DNA of 64,000 nucleotides from Brachycybe producta. Lineage: Eukaryota; Arthropoda; Diplopoda; Playtdesmida; Andrognathidae. Of this stretch, positions 11,064-23,413 are shown piece after piece. Every line of letters starts with the position of its first letter. The stretch's first letter is position 1. The notes beneath the pieces are model-generated. The model ran no database searches. It saw nothing but the letters and a program-made list of their open reading frames with translations, and had not been told where the DNA came from. A program made the position numbers and the translations under genes. Location: the NCBI GenBank assembly GCA_036925085.1, contig JAUPFP010000029.1:434001-498000 (forward strand). The letters run 5' to 3'.

Positions 11064-11356
11064 TTATCATTTAAATTTATCTACATATTTTTTGTTCATT
11101 TTTTAAAATGATTATAGTGAATGGCTGTATGCAAGTAAATGTAATTTTCTACCTAAAATGTAACTGCATTTTTAGCCCACGAACACATTATGTGGTCACT
11201 ATTGCTTTTAATCTGTAGATTAAATCATACTAGTGACTATTTATTATTTTGATTTATATTTACTGCTGTTATGTGAGTCAAAAAGGCAACAAACACCAAT
11301 TCTCTTTTTGTTAAAGGATGACACAAATCGTTGCTCTTTTTCTCGGGGTTTTCCAC

Positions 11357-11377
11357 TGTGTGTGTGTGTGTGTGTGT
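11357..11377. repeat. (TG)n microsatellite
   Basis: About ten TG units; a similar short run lies near 12059-12076. Confidence 0.9.
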
Positions 11378-11605
11378 TAACAGGGCTGTAGGCAATTTAA
11401 TTTAGGAAGAAGAAGCAACAAGATCGTGTAGTAGTTTTTTTTTTCTTCTTCTTTTTCTGAATGCCAACTTTTAAAAAATGTGCCTCAAGAGGATTATTTT
11501 TCTGCAAACACAGACTGAATTTTGGTTGCAAACAGAAGCCATTCAAGAAACAACCAACAATCGCAAACATGCAGAAAGACAGGAAAAATAAGGCAAATAT
11601 TTCAG

Positions 11606-11736
11606 AACTTCAACTTCAACCCTCTCTGAACATGGGTTTCAAAAATAGGAAAACGCTATTCAAGGGGGGTACTCAACAAAATAGGGAATTTTCTTTTAAA
11701 ACCCTTTATCAGAGGGTTCTTCTTGAATTTTACCCT
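11606..11736. mobile_element. F6 inverted-repeat element, copy 1
   Basis: cttcaacttcaaccctctct on the left pairs with agagggttcttcttgaattt on the right. The same arms occur at 16091, 38891 and 42970. A plus frame of 95 codons (11461-11748) crosses it and is therefore doubtful as a gene. Confidence 0.5.
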
Positions 11737-14624
11737 AGTTGCATTTAGAATTTCTCAAAATTCTACTATACTGTATGTTTATAAGTTTTAATTTTAATTT
11801 AAGAGAAGCTCAATGATTTTTTTTTAAGTATTCTACAATTTTTTTTTGTCTGGTAGTCTTAACTTTTTAAATTGTTAACATATTTCACGGTTGAGAAGTT
11901 TTTCAAGAGGAACAACTTTACATTTCTATTCAAATTGTTTATTTAGTCTTGAAATGGATTTCTTTCAGGAAGGTTTTTACTTGGATTTTTGAGTTTTTTT
12001 CTTCTTCTTAGCCCTTATATATAGTAGGCCTACGAGTGTAGTTGAAGTAGGGTTTTTTTTGTGTGTGTGTGTGTGCTAGAAAGAACCTACCTTTTTGTGT
12101 CATGGGACTGTATACACGGGCTGGTTATAGAAATCTCGTTTCACATTTAGGCGAATTTGTCTTCTTTTTGTCGCAATAATATTTTTAATGGATTGTATAC
12201 ATACACACACATATATATATATACAAAATGGATTATTATCTGGATTGTTTTCTTTATCTTGAAACTTACGTCAAGAAGAAATAGAACAAAATAAACAACC
12301 GGAAGAGTTTCGCTTATGTCTACAATTTCTTTTCAAAAGCTTTTTCTGTGGCCGAAGACAAAAAAATCAGCGCTAAAAACTTTGTGAAATATGAAAATTT
12401 TATGAATCAAAGTAGAAAGAAATCTAGATAAAGCCCATGGGCCAGTGACTTTTTTTTGTAAAGGCACAAACCAATGGTTAGATTGGGCATGCGCTGGCAA
12501 TTTTATGAAAATGGTCATGAGCTTTGTGGGCCTGGTGGACTTTTATGAAGAAAACTAGCTCATGGGCGTTGTTGGCTTTATATCTCTAAATATTTCATTT
12601 TATTTTGGTCTTGTTTTGCAGTCTTTTTTCAGTTTTATTAATTTATTTAAAAAACACATTTTGGACAAATTATTAAAGAAACACCTCTACCAAGCCGGCT
12701 TTGAATGAACGTAACTTTTGCACACGGAAAACGAAGACATTCATGTCTTTTAGACACTTCACTGGGAATGTATTGCATTGATCATTTCCATTCCCGCTCT
12801 TCCGGTTCACGTGTAATGAAAGTGACTGCAGTGAAATGATTTTTCTCAGAGAATGTTATTTTTTTAAGAGCTTATGACAGAACGTACTTTTATTACACAC
12901 TGTATAAAAAGCAAATACATGTTTAAATAATTTAATTTAGAAAATATATGAAAAGTCGAAAGTGCTTTTATTGTAAATCTATTTAGTCTGCATTTAATAA
13001 CGAATATTAAATCCAATTTTCGTCTTTTTTTTCTAGTTGGAGAATGGTTGGTAGATAAGCATTTTACTGACATCTGGGAAGTTTGTTTATCTACATGATG
13101 ACATTTCCTCATTTTAATCTTTTTCTGACTGGTGGTCAGGCAATTCGTGATGGACAACAATATCAGGTTTGTTCAAAAATATTACTTTGAGCGCAAATAT
13201 ATATTATCTTTTTTTTCATACGATATTCGTATTAAAATAAGTTAAATGAAGACTGCAAATTGACTAAATTAAAATTTCAACTTGAAAGTATATACAGCTT
13301 AAAACCCTGGTCGACTACAGTCTGCATATGTTACAGAAAAAGTTACTGAAAAAATGATGACGTAATTAGATAAGGTACATTATTGTAATCTTTAATTACA
13401 GTCAGTACCATTTGGCATAATTTTGCCATCATTAATCAGTGTAGCCGTAAACCGGTAAGCCACCTGGACTTGACCGGAGTTAATGTTGAAATAACGATTA
13501 AGCATTTTTTGCTTCCATTATGAACGGTTTTAGTTTAAGAGATAAACTGTTTTCAATCAACTTTTATAATGCAAAATATTAGATATTTTTTCTACTTTTT
13601 TTTCTGCCGTAAGCGTAAAAATATTCGGCGTCGATTTGTATTGTTAAGGATAAAGAAGGGAGAGAGGAAAGAAAAAAAAAAGGTATTAAGGAAGAGAGAA
13701 TATTGGAGCTACAGTCAGTTTTTGGTAAACCACATTGTAAAATGACTTTTTTATATAAAAATAGGGCTTTTCATATATATACAACCAATATTCGGTTGGA
13801 TCAGATTTTGAAAGAGGCTAAAATAGAAATATGGTGTCAGTTTTGTTGTCGTTTTTTTTTGTTGTTGTTGTTGAGACAAACTGACGAATAGTAGATATGG
13901 GATTTGAAGGAAAAAATCCATGTTATTCGTTTTGCAATATAGATCGCAAATATTGCAGTTGTGTAGCCTCTTAACAGAACAAGCGTGATTTACTAAAAAG
14001 AAGAAGAAAAACAACAAGAAAAAGGGGCATTGGGATTTGAAACAATCACAGTGTTCTTGTCAAGGGACATTTCTAGTCCCTTTTCTTCTGATAGCTTTTA
14101 TCTTCTTCTTCTTCTTCTTCTTAGTTTTCGAAGATGAGGTTTATGTATTTCTAATATCATCGTATACGATCAGGTTTCAAATGATTGTCCAGTGGACTTT
14201 TTTTTGTCTTCTCTTCTTTTTTTTTCTTGAATTTTAAATTTCTGGTTGTCTAGGCTATTATTTAGTCAAATAAGTCTAATAATAATATTTGCATTCTTTA
14301 TGTGAAAAAAACTGGGTGGGTTTTTAATATATTTGTTTTGAAGCATTTCTCAAACCATTAGAAAAATCAGATTATCCAGATTAAATGGGAACGGACTTGA
14401 TCCGACTTAATCAAAAGTCCGGATAGTCTGGAAAGTCGCCTTCACCTATTAGGAAATTAAACGGAAGCCCTAATTACCGAGATCCGGATCTCTCCAAAAC
14501 ATTATGTATATGTTCGTCGCATAATAAAGCAAAAAGGGGTATACACAGAGGCTAACAGTAGACCAAATAGCTGATTTTGCATACAATAGGCAATTAGGCA
14601 TACCAAGGTGCGAATCGAAACGGT
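11737..14624. other. About 2.9 kb without a recognisable gene
   Basis: AT-rich DNA with a CTT run at 14100-14122 and TA/CA runs near 12203-12223. Short acceptor-plus-frame combinations near 12621 and 13401 (18 codons before a gtaagcc donor) are too short to call. A GC-richer piece at 14365-14480 carries short repeated cggac/gtccg motifs of unknown nature. Confidence 0.4.
14100..14122. repeat. (CTT)n microsatellite
   Basis: Seven to eight uninterrupted CTT units, polypyrimidine on the plus strand. Confidence 0.9.
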
Positions 14625-14632
14625 GTGCCTGA

Positions 14633-14838
14633 GACAGGCATTTAGAAATGGGGAATAACTTCAGTTGGCTCCGTCCTTGTTATGACGAACGCAACTTATA
14701 ATTGTTTGGTTATGTAGTCTGACGTCACATGCTCCGCCCTTTTCAACATCGAACCACACAGCAAACCAATTAGAAGTTGCCGGTCGTCATAACAAGGGCG
14801 GAGCCAACTGAAGTTCTTCCCGATTTCTAAATGCCTGT
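14633..14838. mobile_element. F3 MITE, hAT-like, copy 2, with 8-bp duplication
   Basis: The element starts gacaggcatttagaaat and ends atttctaaatgcctgt. It is flanked on both sides by the identical 8-mer gtgcctga (14625-14632 and 14839-14846). The arms run on through taacttcagttggctccg / cggagccaactgaagttc. The centre holds tgacgtcacatgctccgccc and accaattagaa, shared with the other F3 copies. An 8-bp duplication with CAGG-type ends is the hallmark of hAT transposons. Confidence 0.85.
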
Positions 14839-14846
14839 GTGCCTGA

Positions 14847-16090
14847 GAGAGCCAGCCGCCATCCCTAAATGCCATTGCGCTCTATTCAAATCCAAGTAGC
14901 GGTGCCGACGATAGTTGCGTGTGTTGCAGCCATCTGCCATTAGATGGCGCTATCTGTTATTGCAGTACACAGCCACCATTTTAATATTTATTCGTGCAGT
15001 GTGCACGACGGATTTACTGGTGTTTTTTTTAAATATGGCTAATTTAGTTATTATGATCTGAATTCACCTTATTCAAATATAAATGGCATTGTGCCTCGTT
15101 TTTCCATCTTCTTATTCAAAAATCGATTGTTTTCCTTTTTTAATATTCGCTTTTTCTATTTTGTTTAGTTGTGGAAAGCTTTTAGAAAAACCAACGATGC
15201 ATTATTTTGCAGTATTAATCATCTGCTTAGTTTAACTTTTCATAAATTGTCAGTGATGATGACCACAATCTGATTAACAACGTTTGAATACGCATAAACA
15301 TGGCTTATTTTTTTTTAAAAAAAACCAGGAATATTTTATACTCGTTTTATGGTTGCTAAATTAACCTTTTATAAATTAACAAAAAAATGAAAGGCTGAAT
15401 TTTACGGAGAAATAAATTCATTTTCAGATAATGAAAACGAAACTTTGAACTGTGTTGGTGGGGTAATGTCAAATAACCGCAAACAAACCGCAAACGCAAA
15501 AGGAACAAACATGTCTGTAGGCACCAGTTGGTTAATTATGACAAGAAGTACAATTTTTTTTGTTGGTGTCGTCGTCGTCCCTTTTTGTCTTTGACGAAGT
15601 CTAGAAGCACAAATGACTTTAGGCACATTACTTATGTGCATATATTAAAAGATGAACGAAAAAGAGGCACTATTGTAATTAAACTTTGATACGTATAATT
15701 AGTGGTTTGCATATTCATCACATGCGCACGAACTTATATAGATTTACATCTCTGTATATACATGTACCGGCGTTGGGCAAAGGAACGGCGGAAGGTGGTG
15801 TTTGGTTGGTGGTTGTCTTCTTGATTAATAAGAAAATCGGTGACATTCAACCAGGAGACAGGATATGACAAATCAATTTCACTTTCTACTCCTTTTGTCT
15901 TTCCCTTGAGCATGCAAACGGGCTCATTTACATATCAGGTACTTAATCTTTTAACTTCTAAGACTGGCGTCACACAGACCACTTTGTGGCGCCACCTTTT
16001 CTTTTCTTTTCTGAGGAATGGTCGAGCCTTGCCACATGTGGCAACCACCGCCTTCTTTGTTGGTAGTGGTGGTCAAAGTTATACTAACTT
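14847..16090. other. No convincing gene; lone F7-like terminus
   Basis: A GC-richer stretch at 14850-14960 shows no frame with splice sites. At 15968-15983 cacacagaccactttg matches the F7 terminus but no partner arm is evident. It contains a perfect gtggcgccac palindrome at 15985-15994. Confidence 0.4.
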
Positions 16091-16226
16091 GGCACTTGAA
16101 CTACAACTTTAACGTTCTGAACAAGGTTCAAATGATGAAAGTCACATCTTTTAATGAATACTATTTGAACAAGGTATTTAAATTGTAACCCCCCACCCCC
16201 CGCTCAGAGGGTTGAAGTTCAAATGT
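16091..16226. mobile_element. F6 inverted-repeat element, copy 2
   Basis: ggcacttgaactacaacttt at the left is complementary to the right arm gggttgaagttcaaatgtc with some mismatches. It holds a C-rich stretch (ccccccacccccc, 16190-16201) in the middle. Confidence 0.5.
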
Positions 16227-17904
16227 CATGTTTTCTTGTTGAATCTGAACCTAAATAAATGTTTAGAACACATACCACTAGATGTCATTGCTGCTAAACA
16301 AAAGTGCACTTTGTTGGTGGTTTTTAAAAGCGCATTGCACTAAAATGGTGTGATTGAATTGAAGTGATCAAAATAAAGGAGAGTTGCCTCCTCCTCCTCC
16401 TACTACTACTACTACATTATTATTCTATAGCTAACGTAGTTACATGATGTAGTTTTCAAACAAAATTGAATGTAGTTTTTTTTTCTTCTTCTGCTTCTGT
16501 GTTGCCCAAACTTCGCCATAACAATAGAGAAAAAAACTGTCTGAAGTCAACGTTTTAATGAATGTTCTTTTTTTTTTGAACAATGTTGTTTTTCACCACA
16601 TGAAAAGTTATCCATTGTTGTTGCAATGTTGCATACAACAACAACAACGATATATACTGTATTTACCTTGAACTGATATTTATGTGATTTTGTTCTCTAT
16701 TCAGCTTAGAATGAATTTATTGGCGTTTGATTTATATCTAGGGCCCTTGTGACGTAAAAACTTCGAGACTAGAAGATTGCTTCTTGATTTATTTAATGGT
16801 CGCTATTTTTTTCTTCTTCTCTCTTCTACATGAAAGAGATTTTTTGGTATTTAAGGGGATTGAGATTAAGGTTAGAATTGAGGGAGGAGATGCAATTTTG
16901 CATGTAGAAATAAATGGATTTTCTAGGATATTATTAACGGTGTGGGAGGAGAGAAAGAGTTTTATTGAAAAGTTTACAATTCAAACATAATTCGGATATA
17001 TCAATTTGATAAATAATTAATGATGACTCTCTCTTTCTCTAAACAGCAGTAGTTTTGAAAATTTAGAGAAAACATATTCATGGATAAGATTATTATTTTT
17101 ATATTTCTTTCCCACAACAAATGTTACTTTATTATTAACTTACTATTTTTTTTTAAAAAGGGGGCTCATTGAAAGAAGAAGAACAATGTAATTGATAAGA
17201 AGAATGAAATGAAAAAAAAAAAAAAATTCCCAGTTTGAGAATTTGCTTTTAAATCCAGCAATTTCCTTTTATTTGGTTTTTTAGGGCGAGAAGGAATTTC
17301 TTAAAGCCCAATAAAAATGAAAATTCAAATAATATTCGTGGCTTATTTTTTTTTTGGTATAATGTTTGGGGAGGGGGGGGGAAGAAGGATTGGGATTCTG
17401 TGTGTTATTATTGTGGCAATTGCATCCACATCATCAAATACAGCTGACGACGGGTGTTTTATTTGTCAGAAGTTAGCAAAAATAGATATTAAATAGAGAT
17501 ATACACAGCCCCCCAAAATTTTTTAAAACTGTTGAAAATATATAAGTAATTAATTATTTCTGTAAAGTGGTCAAGTTGGTCAGTGTGTTTATGTTGTAGG
17601 GGGGGGGGGGGGGTTAATTTAATGAAGATGTTTTTTGTAGAGAAAAGACAACCCAATAAAACTAGATGAACATTTTTGTCTTCACAGATCTCTCATTGCA
17701 TCTGATGGATGTATATATTAGATGTTCAAGTGTATTGATAGGCAATAATTGCTTTGATCGACTTCATTGTGGCGTGAAAACCCGCATTTCTGGTCAATTA
17801 GATAATGAGAAGAAAAAAAAGCAATCTTTCTGGTTGACTATAGTTCACTATGTTAACCGGAATCATATGATCTGATTATCAATACTGATCAATGGATTAT
17901 TTAT
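16227..17904. other. No gene seen
   Basis: AT-rich DNA with a CCT/ACT trinucleotide run (16387-16415), CAA repeats near 16635-16648, poly-A at 17212-17225 and poly-G at 17374-17382 and 17599-17613. Confidence 0.45.
17599..17613. repeat. Poly-G tract, 15 nt
   Basis: Uninterrupted run of 15 G. Confidence 0.95.
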
Positions 17905-18220
17905 TTAAGGTGGTTTTAAAGTATAAACAGAACCTTTCAAACTCTTGGTTATTTTGTCTTTCAGGAGGAACAAAAATGAAGACAAAAATTTGAAAGTGCT
18001 TTTAGAAACTAGAAGAGGCATCGTAGTCATGTTGATGATATCTTATAAAATACGTTTTTATGTTAATTTGAAAATGAATCAATGTTAAGTAGACGATAGT
18101 TTTTAATATTTATTTTTTCAATTTTGAAAGATATCAACCTTTAAATACGCTAAAAAGTGATTTAGATTACCTGTTCTAGTTTCTAACACTTTCAATTTCT
18201 CATTTAATAACCGAAGTACT
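17905..18220. mobile_element. F4 long-inverted-repeat MITE, copy A
   Basis: It starts at TTAA (17905-17908) with ttaaggtggttttaaagtat, then tttcaggaggaacaaaaatg and the core gaaagtgcttttagaaacta. The right half carries the complement (ttctagtttctaacactttc at 18174-18193). The outer right end is missing. TTAA at the ends suggests a piggyBac-type target (inference). Non-coding. Confidence 0.75.
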
Positions 18221-18242
18221 AAAATAACTTATTCACAAAACA

Positions 18243-18445
18243 CCATAAGAAGAAATTGAAAGTGTTTTAGAAACTAGACGAGGTTCATTCACTTTTTGTG
18301 TTGATATCTTTCATCATCTTATAATGTCAGTTTGAAAATGATTCAACTTTATAAAACGTTTGTTTTGAAAGATACTGACATTAAAAATACTATTAAGTGA
18401 TTCGTTCTAGTTTCTAAATACACTTTCAATTTCTTCTTTTCGAAA
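18243..18445. mobile_element. F4 MITE, copy A2, directly after copy A
   Basis: A second unit with both cores: gaaagtgttttagaaactag at 18258-18277 and its complement gttctagtttctaaatacac around 18403-18422. The outer termini seen in other copies are absent, so this is a truncated or nested copy. Confidence 0.65.
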
Positions 18446-19259
18446 ATCAGCTGAACCTGAAGTGATATTTCTTTTTTTAACTGAAAACAAACAGAATCGT
18501 GACTTCTCATATAGATTTCCTATTGAGACCATGGATGTTGTTATATCACCACCGCCACAAGAAAAGAAGGAACTCGTTATTTTGGCTTATGTCACATTTA
18601 GCCGTTTTTCTTTTGTCTTTCTTTGGAAGAAGAAGAAATGTGTCTCACAATATCTCATTCCCGTTTTCTTGTTTTTATTTGGAAGTTCGATCTTTTTTTT
18701 TCAGTGATTTTTTCAAAGGTGGTTTTTGTCACCATGTTTCGTTTTTGGTAGGCGGCTACCACCACCACCACCACCACACATTATTTTTTTATTTTCTACT
18801 TTCTTCTTATTGATCGTTTTAAGAGTAGAACTACTTAAAACTCATTGTTGTCTTGTGGTGAATCTGTTTTTATATAGTGTTTTTTTTTGTATCATAGACA
18901 CATATAAAGTTGCATCTGTTTCACTCTTTTCGTTCTTCTATTTTTTCTTACATGTTCACTTTTTTACCTCTTTTTTTTCTTTCTCATTTTGGCAAATGTT
19001 TATTGAGAAAATGTTGTTGCATTTTGCCTTTTTTTTTCTCTCGTTCTTTTTCTTCAAGAAGTGATTTTGTTAAGATAATAAGAAATCACAAGAGTTTGGT
19101 TGAAACGATCTTCAGAATTAGTTCAACGAGCAAATCGATGTCTAAACATACCGTATATACTGTATATTTACATAAATAAATTGAGAATATGATTCGTAAA
19201 ACATTATACGCCATGTTTTCATTTTAATATGATAAATGGAATTAAATACAGTGGAGCCA

Positions 19260-19594
19260 TTAATGTTGTTGTAAAGTGTAAACGGGGTCCTTTAGAACTC
19301 TTGATTATTATTTTGGCTTTCAGGTTGCAAAATAAAGAGAAGCTTGAAAGTGTTTTAGAAACTAGAAGAGTAGCTCAATCATTTAAGAGGATATTTTCAT
19401 AATGATGTATTTCAAAATAAGCTTTTTTTATGTCAGTTTGAAATAAAAAGTTTATTTTGAAGAAAGATAATCTAAATTTCTGTTGACTCAATTATGTGAT
19501 TGAACTACCCGTTCTAGTGTCTAAAAAGCTTTTAATTTTTCTTCTGAAAGACAAGATTAATTAGAATTCAAAAATCAGCTGTTCATAAACCATC
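19260..19594. mobile_element. F4 MITE, copy B
   Basis: Starts TTAA at 19260 with a degraded terminus (gttgttgtaaagtgtaaacg). It has gaaagtgttttagaaactag at 19346-19365 and a diverged right core ttctagtgtctaaaaagctt at 19512-19531, then tctgaaagacaagattaatt and cataaaccatcataa. Confidence 0.7.
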
Positions 19595-20179
19595 ATAACA
19601 CGAAATGAAAGGAACTAAAATATATTTTTTTCTTGTTAAAAGAATTTTTATGCTTTTATTCTAAGGAACCAAACCGAAAAATACATTTCTTATTATCGGA
19701 TTTTTCGTGTTAAACGGTTTTACTGCATATTTGGTGTTTTTTTTAAAAAATCACAGCAGTTTGATAATAAAATAAACATTTAAGAAAAGTTCAATTGCAA
19801 TTTGATATTTTTCTCTCTTAGTTGAAAGCGAAATTTGCATGATCTTTTTTTTCTTTACAATTCTCATTTGAAAATCAGGCTAATGTCTGTATGAAAGAAA
19901 GTATTATAAATAGAGTGGAGTACTCAGGTGGTGTACCCCACCGTATTATAGATTGCCTTATATTTTCTATATACATAAAATAAGTGCCTAACTTCATTCA
20001 GTATTTTAGACGTGTAATTGATGGCATGTAAAATATGTAGTAGGCAAAAAGACTTTTATGAATTATGATGCAATTTGCATAGGCAGTAGAAAAAAAAAAG
20101 ACGTGCTGATGTTACCGGTAATTACTAAATTCAAGGCGAATAGCAGTTCAAAAAAAATGAGGGGGTTAAAATGTACAAA

Positions 20180-20470
20180 ATATACAAAATGAAGAGAAAC
20201 TAGAAAGTATTTTAGAAACTAGAAGGGTAGAAGGTAGCTCAATCACTCAAGGGTATCATCTTCTAAATTAAGCATTTTATAGCAGTTTGAAAAGAACCCA
20301 AATGTTAGCAGACGATGTTTTTTAAATATTTGTCGATAAAAAGTTTATTTTGAAAGATGTCATATAATGAAAAATACCTTTATAAATGAAATTGAGCTAC
20401 CCTTCTAGTTTCTATAAAAAATACTTTCTAGTTTGATCTTCTGAAGCACCAATAATAACTGTTTGTTTAA
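20180..20470. mobile_element. F4 MITE, copy C
   Basis: It has a left core aaatgaagagaaactagaaa then agtattttagaaactagaag, and a right core cttctagtttctataaaaaa. Both outer ends are degraded, so the boundaries are approximate. Confidence 0.65.
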
Positions 20471-21107
20471 ACTTCTTAAAATGAATTAGTGATTTAGTTT
20501 CTTTTTTTGGTCGATTTAGCTGATATTTGCTTAACGATTTTCGATGTTTTTCCGTATTCCATATTTTTACTGGCACGTACTTTGAATACAAACAATATTT
20601 ATTAAAAATTTCCTTGTTAGCATTCTGAATATTTTATTTGGATATCAATGTTTTTCGAGAACTTTTTAGAATATAATATATTTAGTAAATAATAACAATG
20701 GTAATAAATATTGATTATTGTTGTTTTTGGCGGTTCATTACATAGAGATGTACCCTAACATTTTAATTTATTATAATATTCGTTACTTTGTTCGGGTCGA
20801 TATGGGTCCAGTTTAGATTTCAGTCTCTCGTATTTTTGACCTACATTTTGACTGATGATAGAGTGATCGATTGAGATTGCCAGGATTGATATTAAGTTTG
20901 GCGGGAAACACCCCCGTATCACGCAACAGGCAGAAAACACATCCATTTTAAGTTACAACTTAAAATCATTCAAGCATTGACTTTAATGGGGTTTGGTTCC
21001 TTTTAACTTTTTGTGTTCAATGGTCAGTATTTAATGGCTGAACATTTCTTTGCCTCATTTTTTCGTTCTCAAATGCATTTTTGAATAGTTGAGTTGCAAA
21101 AATCTTA
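20471..21107. other. No convincing gene
   Basis: AT-rich. A minus-strand frame (20755-20946) in a slightly GC-richer stretch has an unremarkable composition but no splice or homology support that I can see. Confidence 0.35.
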
Positions 21108-21294
21108 AGGGTTGGAACACACAGACCACTTTTGGTGGTCGATTTTGACTATAAAATTAAGTCGGGTTGTCGCCAAAAAACAACCACGTCATATATTTTC
21201 TAATAAAATACATGGCAACCACAGCCCAACCACATGAAACTTCATTTTGCTGTCGAAATCGACTACGAAAAGTGGTCTTGTGTGTCAAGGCCCT
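21108..21294. mobile_element. F7 inverted-repeat element, copy 1
   Basis: The ends AGGGTTGGAACACACAGACC and, complemented, AGGGCCTTGACACACAAGAC are imperfect inverted repeats. The interior (atacatggcaaccacagccc then aaccac) is the complement of the interior of the copy at 54474, which proves a shared family in opposite orientation. Confidence 0.65.
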
Positions 21295-21442
21295 AAGTTT
21301 TAAATCTGACCTTTGCTTAAAATTTCAAAACATAAAAAATCCTGAAGACATATTTATGTAGTAAATGTTGTTTAGTTAGTTGCCCGTTTACAAATGTTAA
21401 CATTTCGTGAATGGAACCCATTTTGAAACATCCTTTTTTTGA

Positions 21443-21458
21443 GGGGGGGGGGGGGGGG
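21443..21458. repeat. Poly-G tract, 16 nt
   Basis: Uninterrupted run of 16 G, followed by a G-rich ggggtggggtgggggg stretch near 21479-21495 that could form G-quadruplexes. Confidence 0.95.
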
Positions 21459-22182
21459 ATAAGGGAAACAGGGATAAGCGGGGTGGGGTGGGGGGAAGTT
21501 TTGTGGCACAAGTGGCGTGTAACTTAAAAGTCGTTATTGCACACCGTTTTTTACTGTTTCTTTCTCGCCATTGCCGTTTTTCTCTACTCTAGGCTACTTT
21601 CATGCGTGCCAATGTGAAAATCAATTGGCCACACGTTTTCACCTTGCCAATATTTTTCTATTTCTCTTTTTGAACTTGAGAGAAACAAAAAAAACTATTC
21701 CTGGAATTTGTGAAAGACAAAATTCAATTTCATAACTCAAAAAACTTGTAATTTCATGCTTATGTTCACTTCTAGTATCCACCACCAACACCAACCACCA
21801 CATTTGGAATTTATTTGGAATTTCATGAATTTTCTTCACTTTTTCTCTTTATACAAATGTAAATTCTCACTTGAAATCTGTTCAGTTTTGACTTTTTATT
21901 TTTCTTCTCTTTTTAAAGACATTCTTTGAAGTAATTCTCATGACAATTGACTTTTGTATAATGTTGTGCTAGCAGTGATTGCCCACTTTTATCATTCTCA
22001 GGGGGTAGAAAAAAAGAACTCATATTTGACTAACCATTAGGTAAAACTGCTAAAAATGTTCCTTTTTTCTGTTTAATTGCATAAAATATACAATTTGGAC
22101 ATCATAAGGACATGATGATAAATGACTGAATGCCAATCATGTCTTTTGATTTACAATAAACAATGAACAAAGTCCATTATGT

Positions 22183-22221
<39 letters not shown>
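22183..22221. repeat. (GAT)n microsatellite
   Basis: About 12 uninterrupted GAT units. Other GAT/ATG runs lie at 34452, 37551 and 63190. Confidence 0.95.
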
Positions 22222-22223
<2 letters not shown>

Positions 22224-22934
22224 CCTTATTCAGAAAATTGTTTCTGAACAGAAGAAAAAGAAGATGGTAGGGGAAAAAAAGAGACAGTCCTGAAATATTT
22301 TTAAGTATTTGCATAATAAACCTCAGACATATAGGATATGTATAAGGGGGTTATTATATTCAAGATTTTGATTCTTCTTCTGTTTTTTCTTCAGTGTAAT
22401 AATCAAAGGGGGTGGAGTAGGTGTGAGTAGTCGTCTATTGGTGGTGGTGTTGTTTTTGTGTGTAAAGCGGATACCAGATGAGCTTTTTGGTGGATATATC
22501 GATTATTTCCTTTGTGTGTGTGTGTGTGAACACGGGTTCGTTTTTGTTATCGCAGCTTAACGTTTAATTATGCAAAGTCCTTGGCTTAATTTTTACTCGG
22601 TGGCTTTTTTTTTCTTTCTCCCACGTTTTTGGCATAAGTTCAATGTTTCAAAAAAAAGGAAGGAAGAGAATTAAAATTTTTTTTTTTTTTCGTTTCCTTA
22701 TTCTAAAAATTATTGCTTAAAGCACAAGGTTGTTCTTTGGAAACATTTAAATTAAGTCGTGTGCTTGAACTTGTATGAAAATTATCATTTATCATTGATG
22801 AATGATTTGAGGTTTTATGAATGTGAAATTTCATACAGATTTTTCTTTTGTGTGTTTCAGTAACTGCCATATTCTAAAAACGTTACTTAAAACAAAGCAT
22901 AGCTTTAAAAATTTTCATATTTTTGTCATTATGA

Positions 22935-23258
22935 AGTGCTAATTTTCAAATTCTAGATTATTCTGCGTTTTCAGGAGAACAACACTAAAAATAAATTGCA
23001 AATGTGTTAAAAACTAGAATGGTAACTGAATCACTTTTCAAGATAAACTTTTTTTTATAAACAATTAAAAAAACATCCTCTGCTTAAACTGACATGAAAA
23101 GCTTATTTTAAAAGATATCAGCGTGACAACTTTCTTAAATGATATTGACCTACTCTTCTAGTTTGTAAAACACTTTCAAGTTTGCCTTAATTTTGGTTGT
23201 GAACGACGAAGAATAATTAAAGAGTTTGAGTGTCGTTTACACTTTAAAACCACCTTAA
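22935..23258. mobile_element. F4 MITE, copy D
   Basis: The right terminus is the best preserved of the family: acactttaaaaccacctTAA, ending in TTAA at 23255-23258, complementary to the left terminus of copies A and J. Cores: gttaaaaactagaatggtaa near 23006 and cttctagtttgtaaaacact near 23155. The left end is degraded. Confidence 0.7.
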
Positions 23259-23280
23259 GCTTAGCTTTCATTTTTTATAC

Positions 23281-23413
23281 TATTAAAGCTACTATTCAGT
23301 TACCGTTCTAGTTTCTAAAACACTTTCACGATTTTTGTTTCTGTTGCTCTTTCGGAATGACAGAAAGAGTAATTGAAGAGTTCGATTGTCAAATGGTTAA
23401 TAAACCATTTTAA
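23281..23413. mobile_element. F4 fragment, right half only
   Basis: gttctagtttctaaaacact at 23305-23324, then a gaatgacagaaagagtaatt block and taaaccattttaa. It follows copy D in the same orientation as D's right half, without a left arm. Confidence 0.6.

Larger units (their letters stand above)
21295..22934. other. No gene; simple repeats
   Basis: Poly-G at 21443-21458, a GAT run at 22183-22221, T-rich stretches and a single CAGTGATTGCC motif at 21974. No frame with splice support. Confidence 0.45.

Noticed and set aside
11461..11748. 95-codon lysine-rich plus frame
   Set aside because: The second half lies in an F6 repeat copy and there are no splice or start signals; probably chance.
20755..20946. 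63-codon minus-strand frame in a GC-richer patch
   Set aside because: No splice context and no recognisable domain; the length is within chance.
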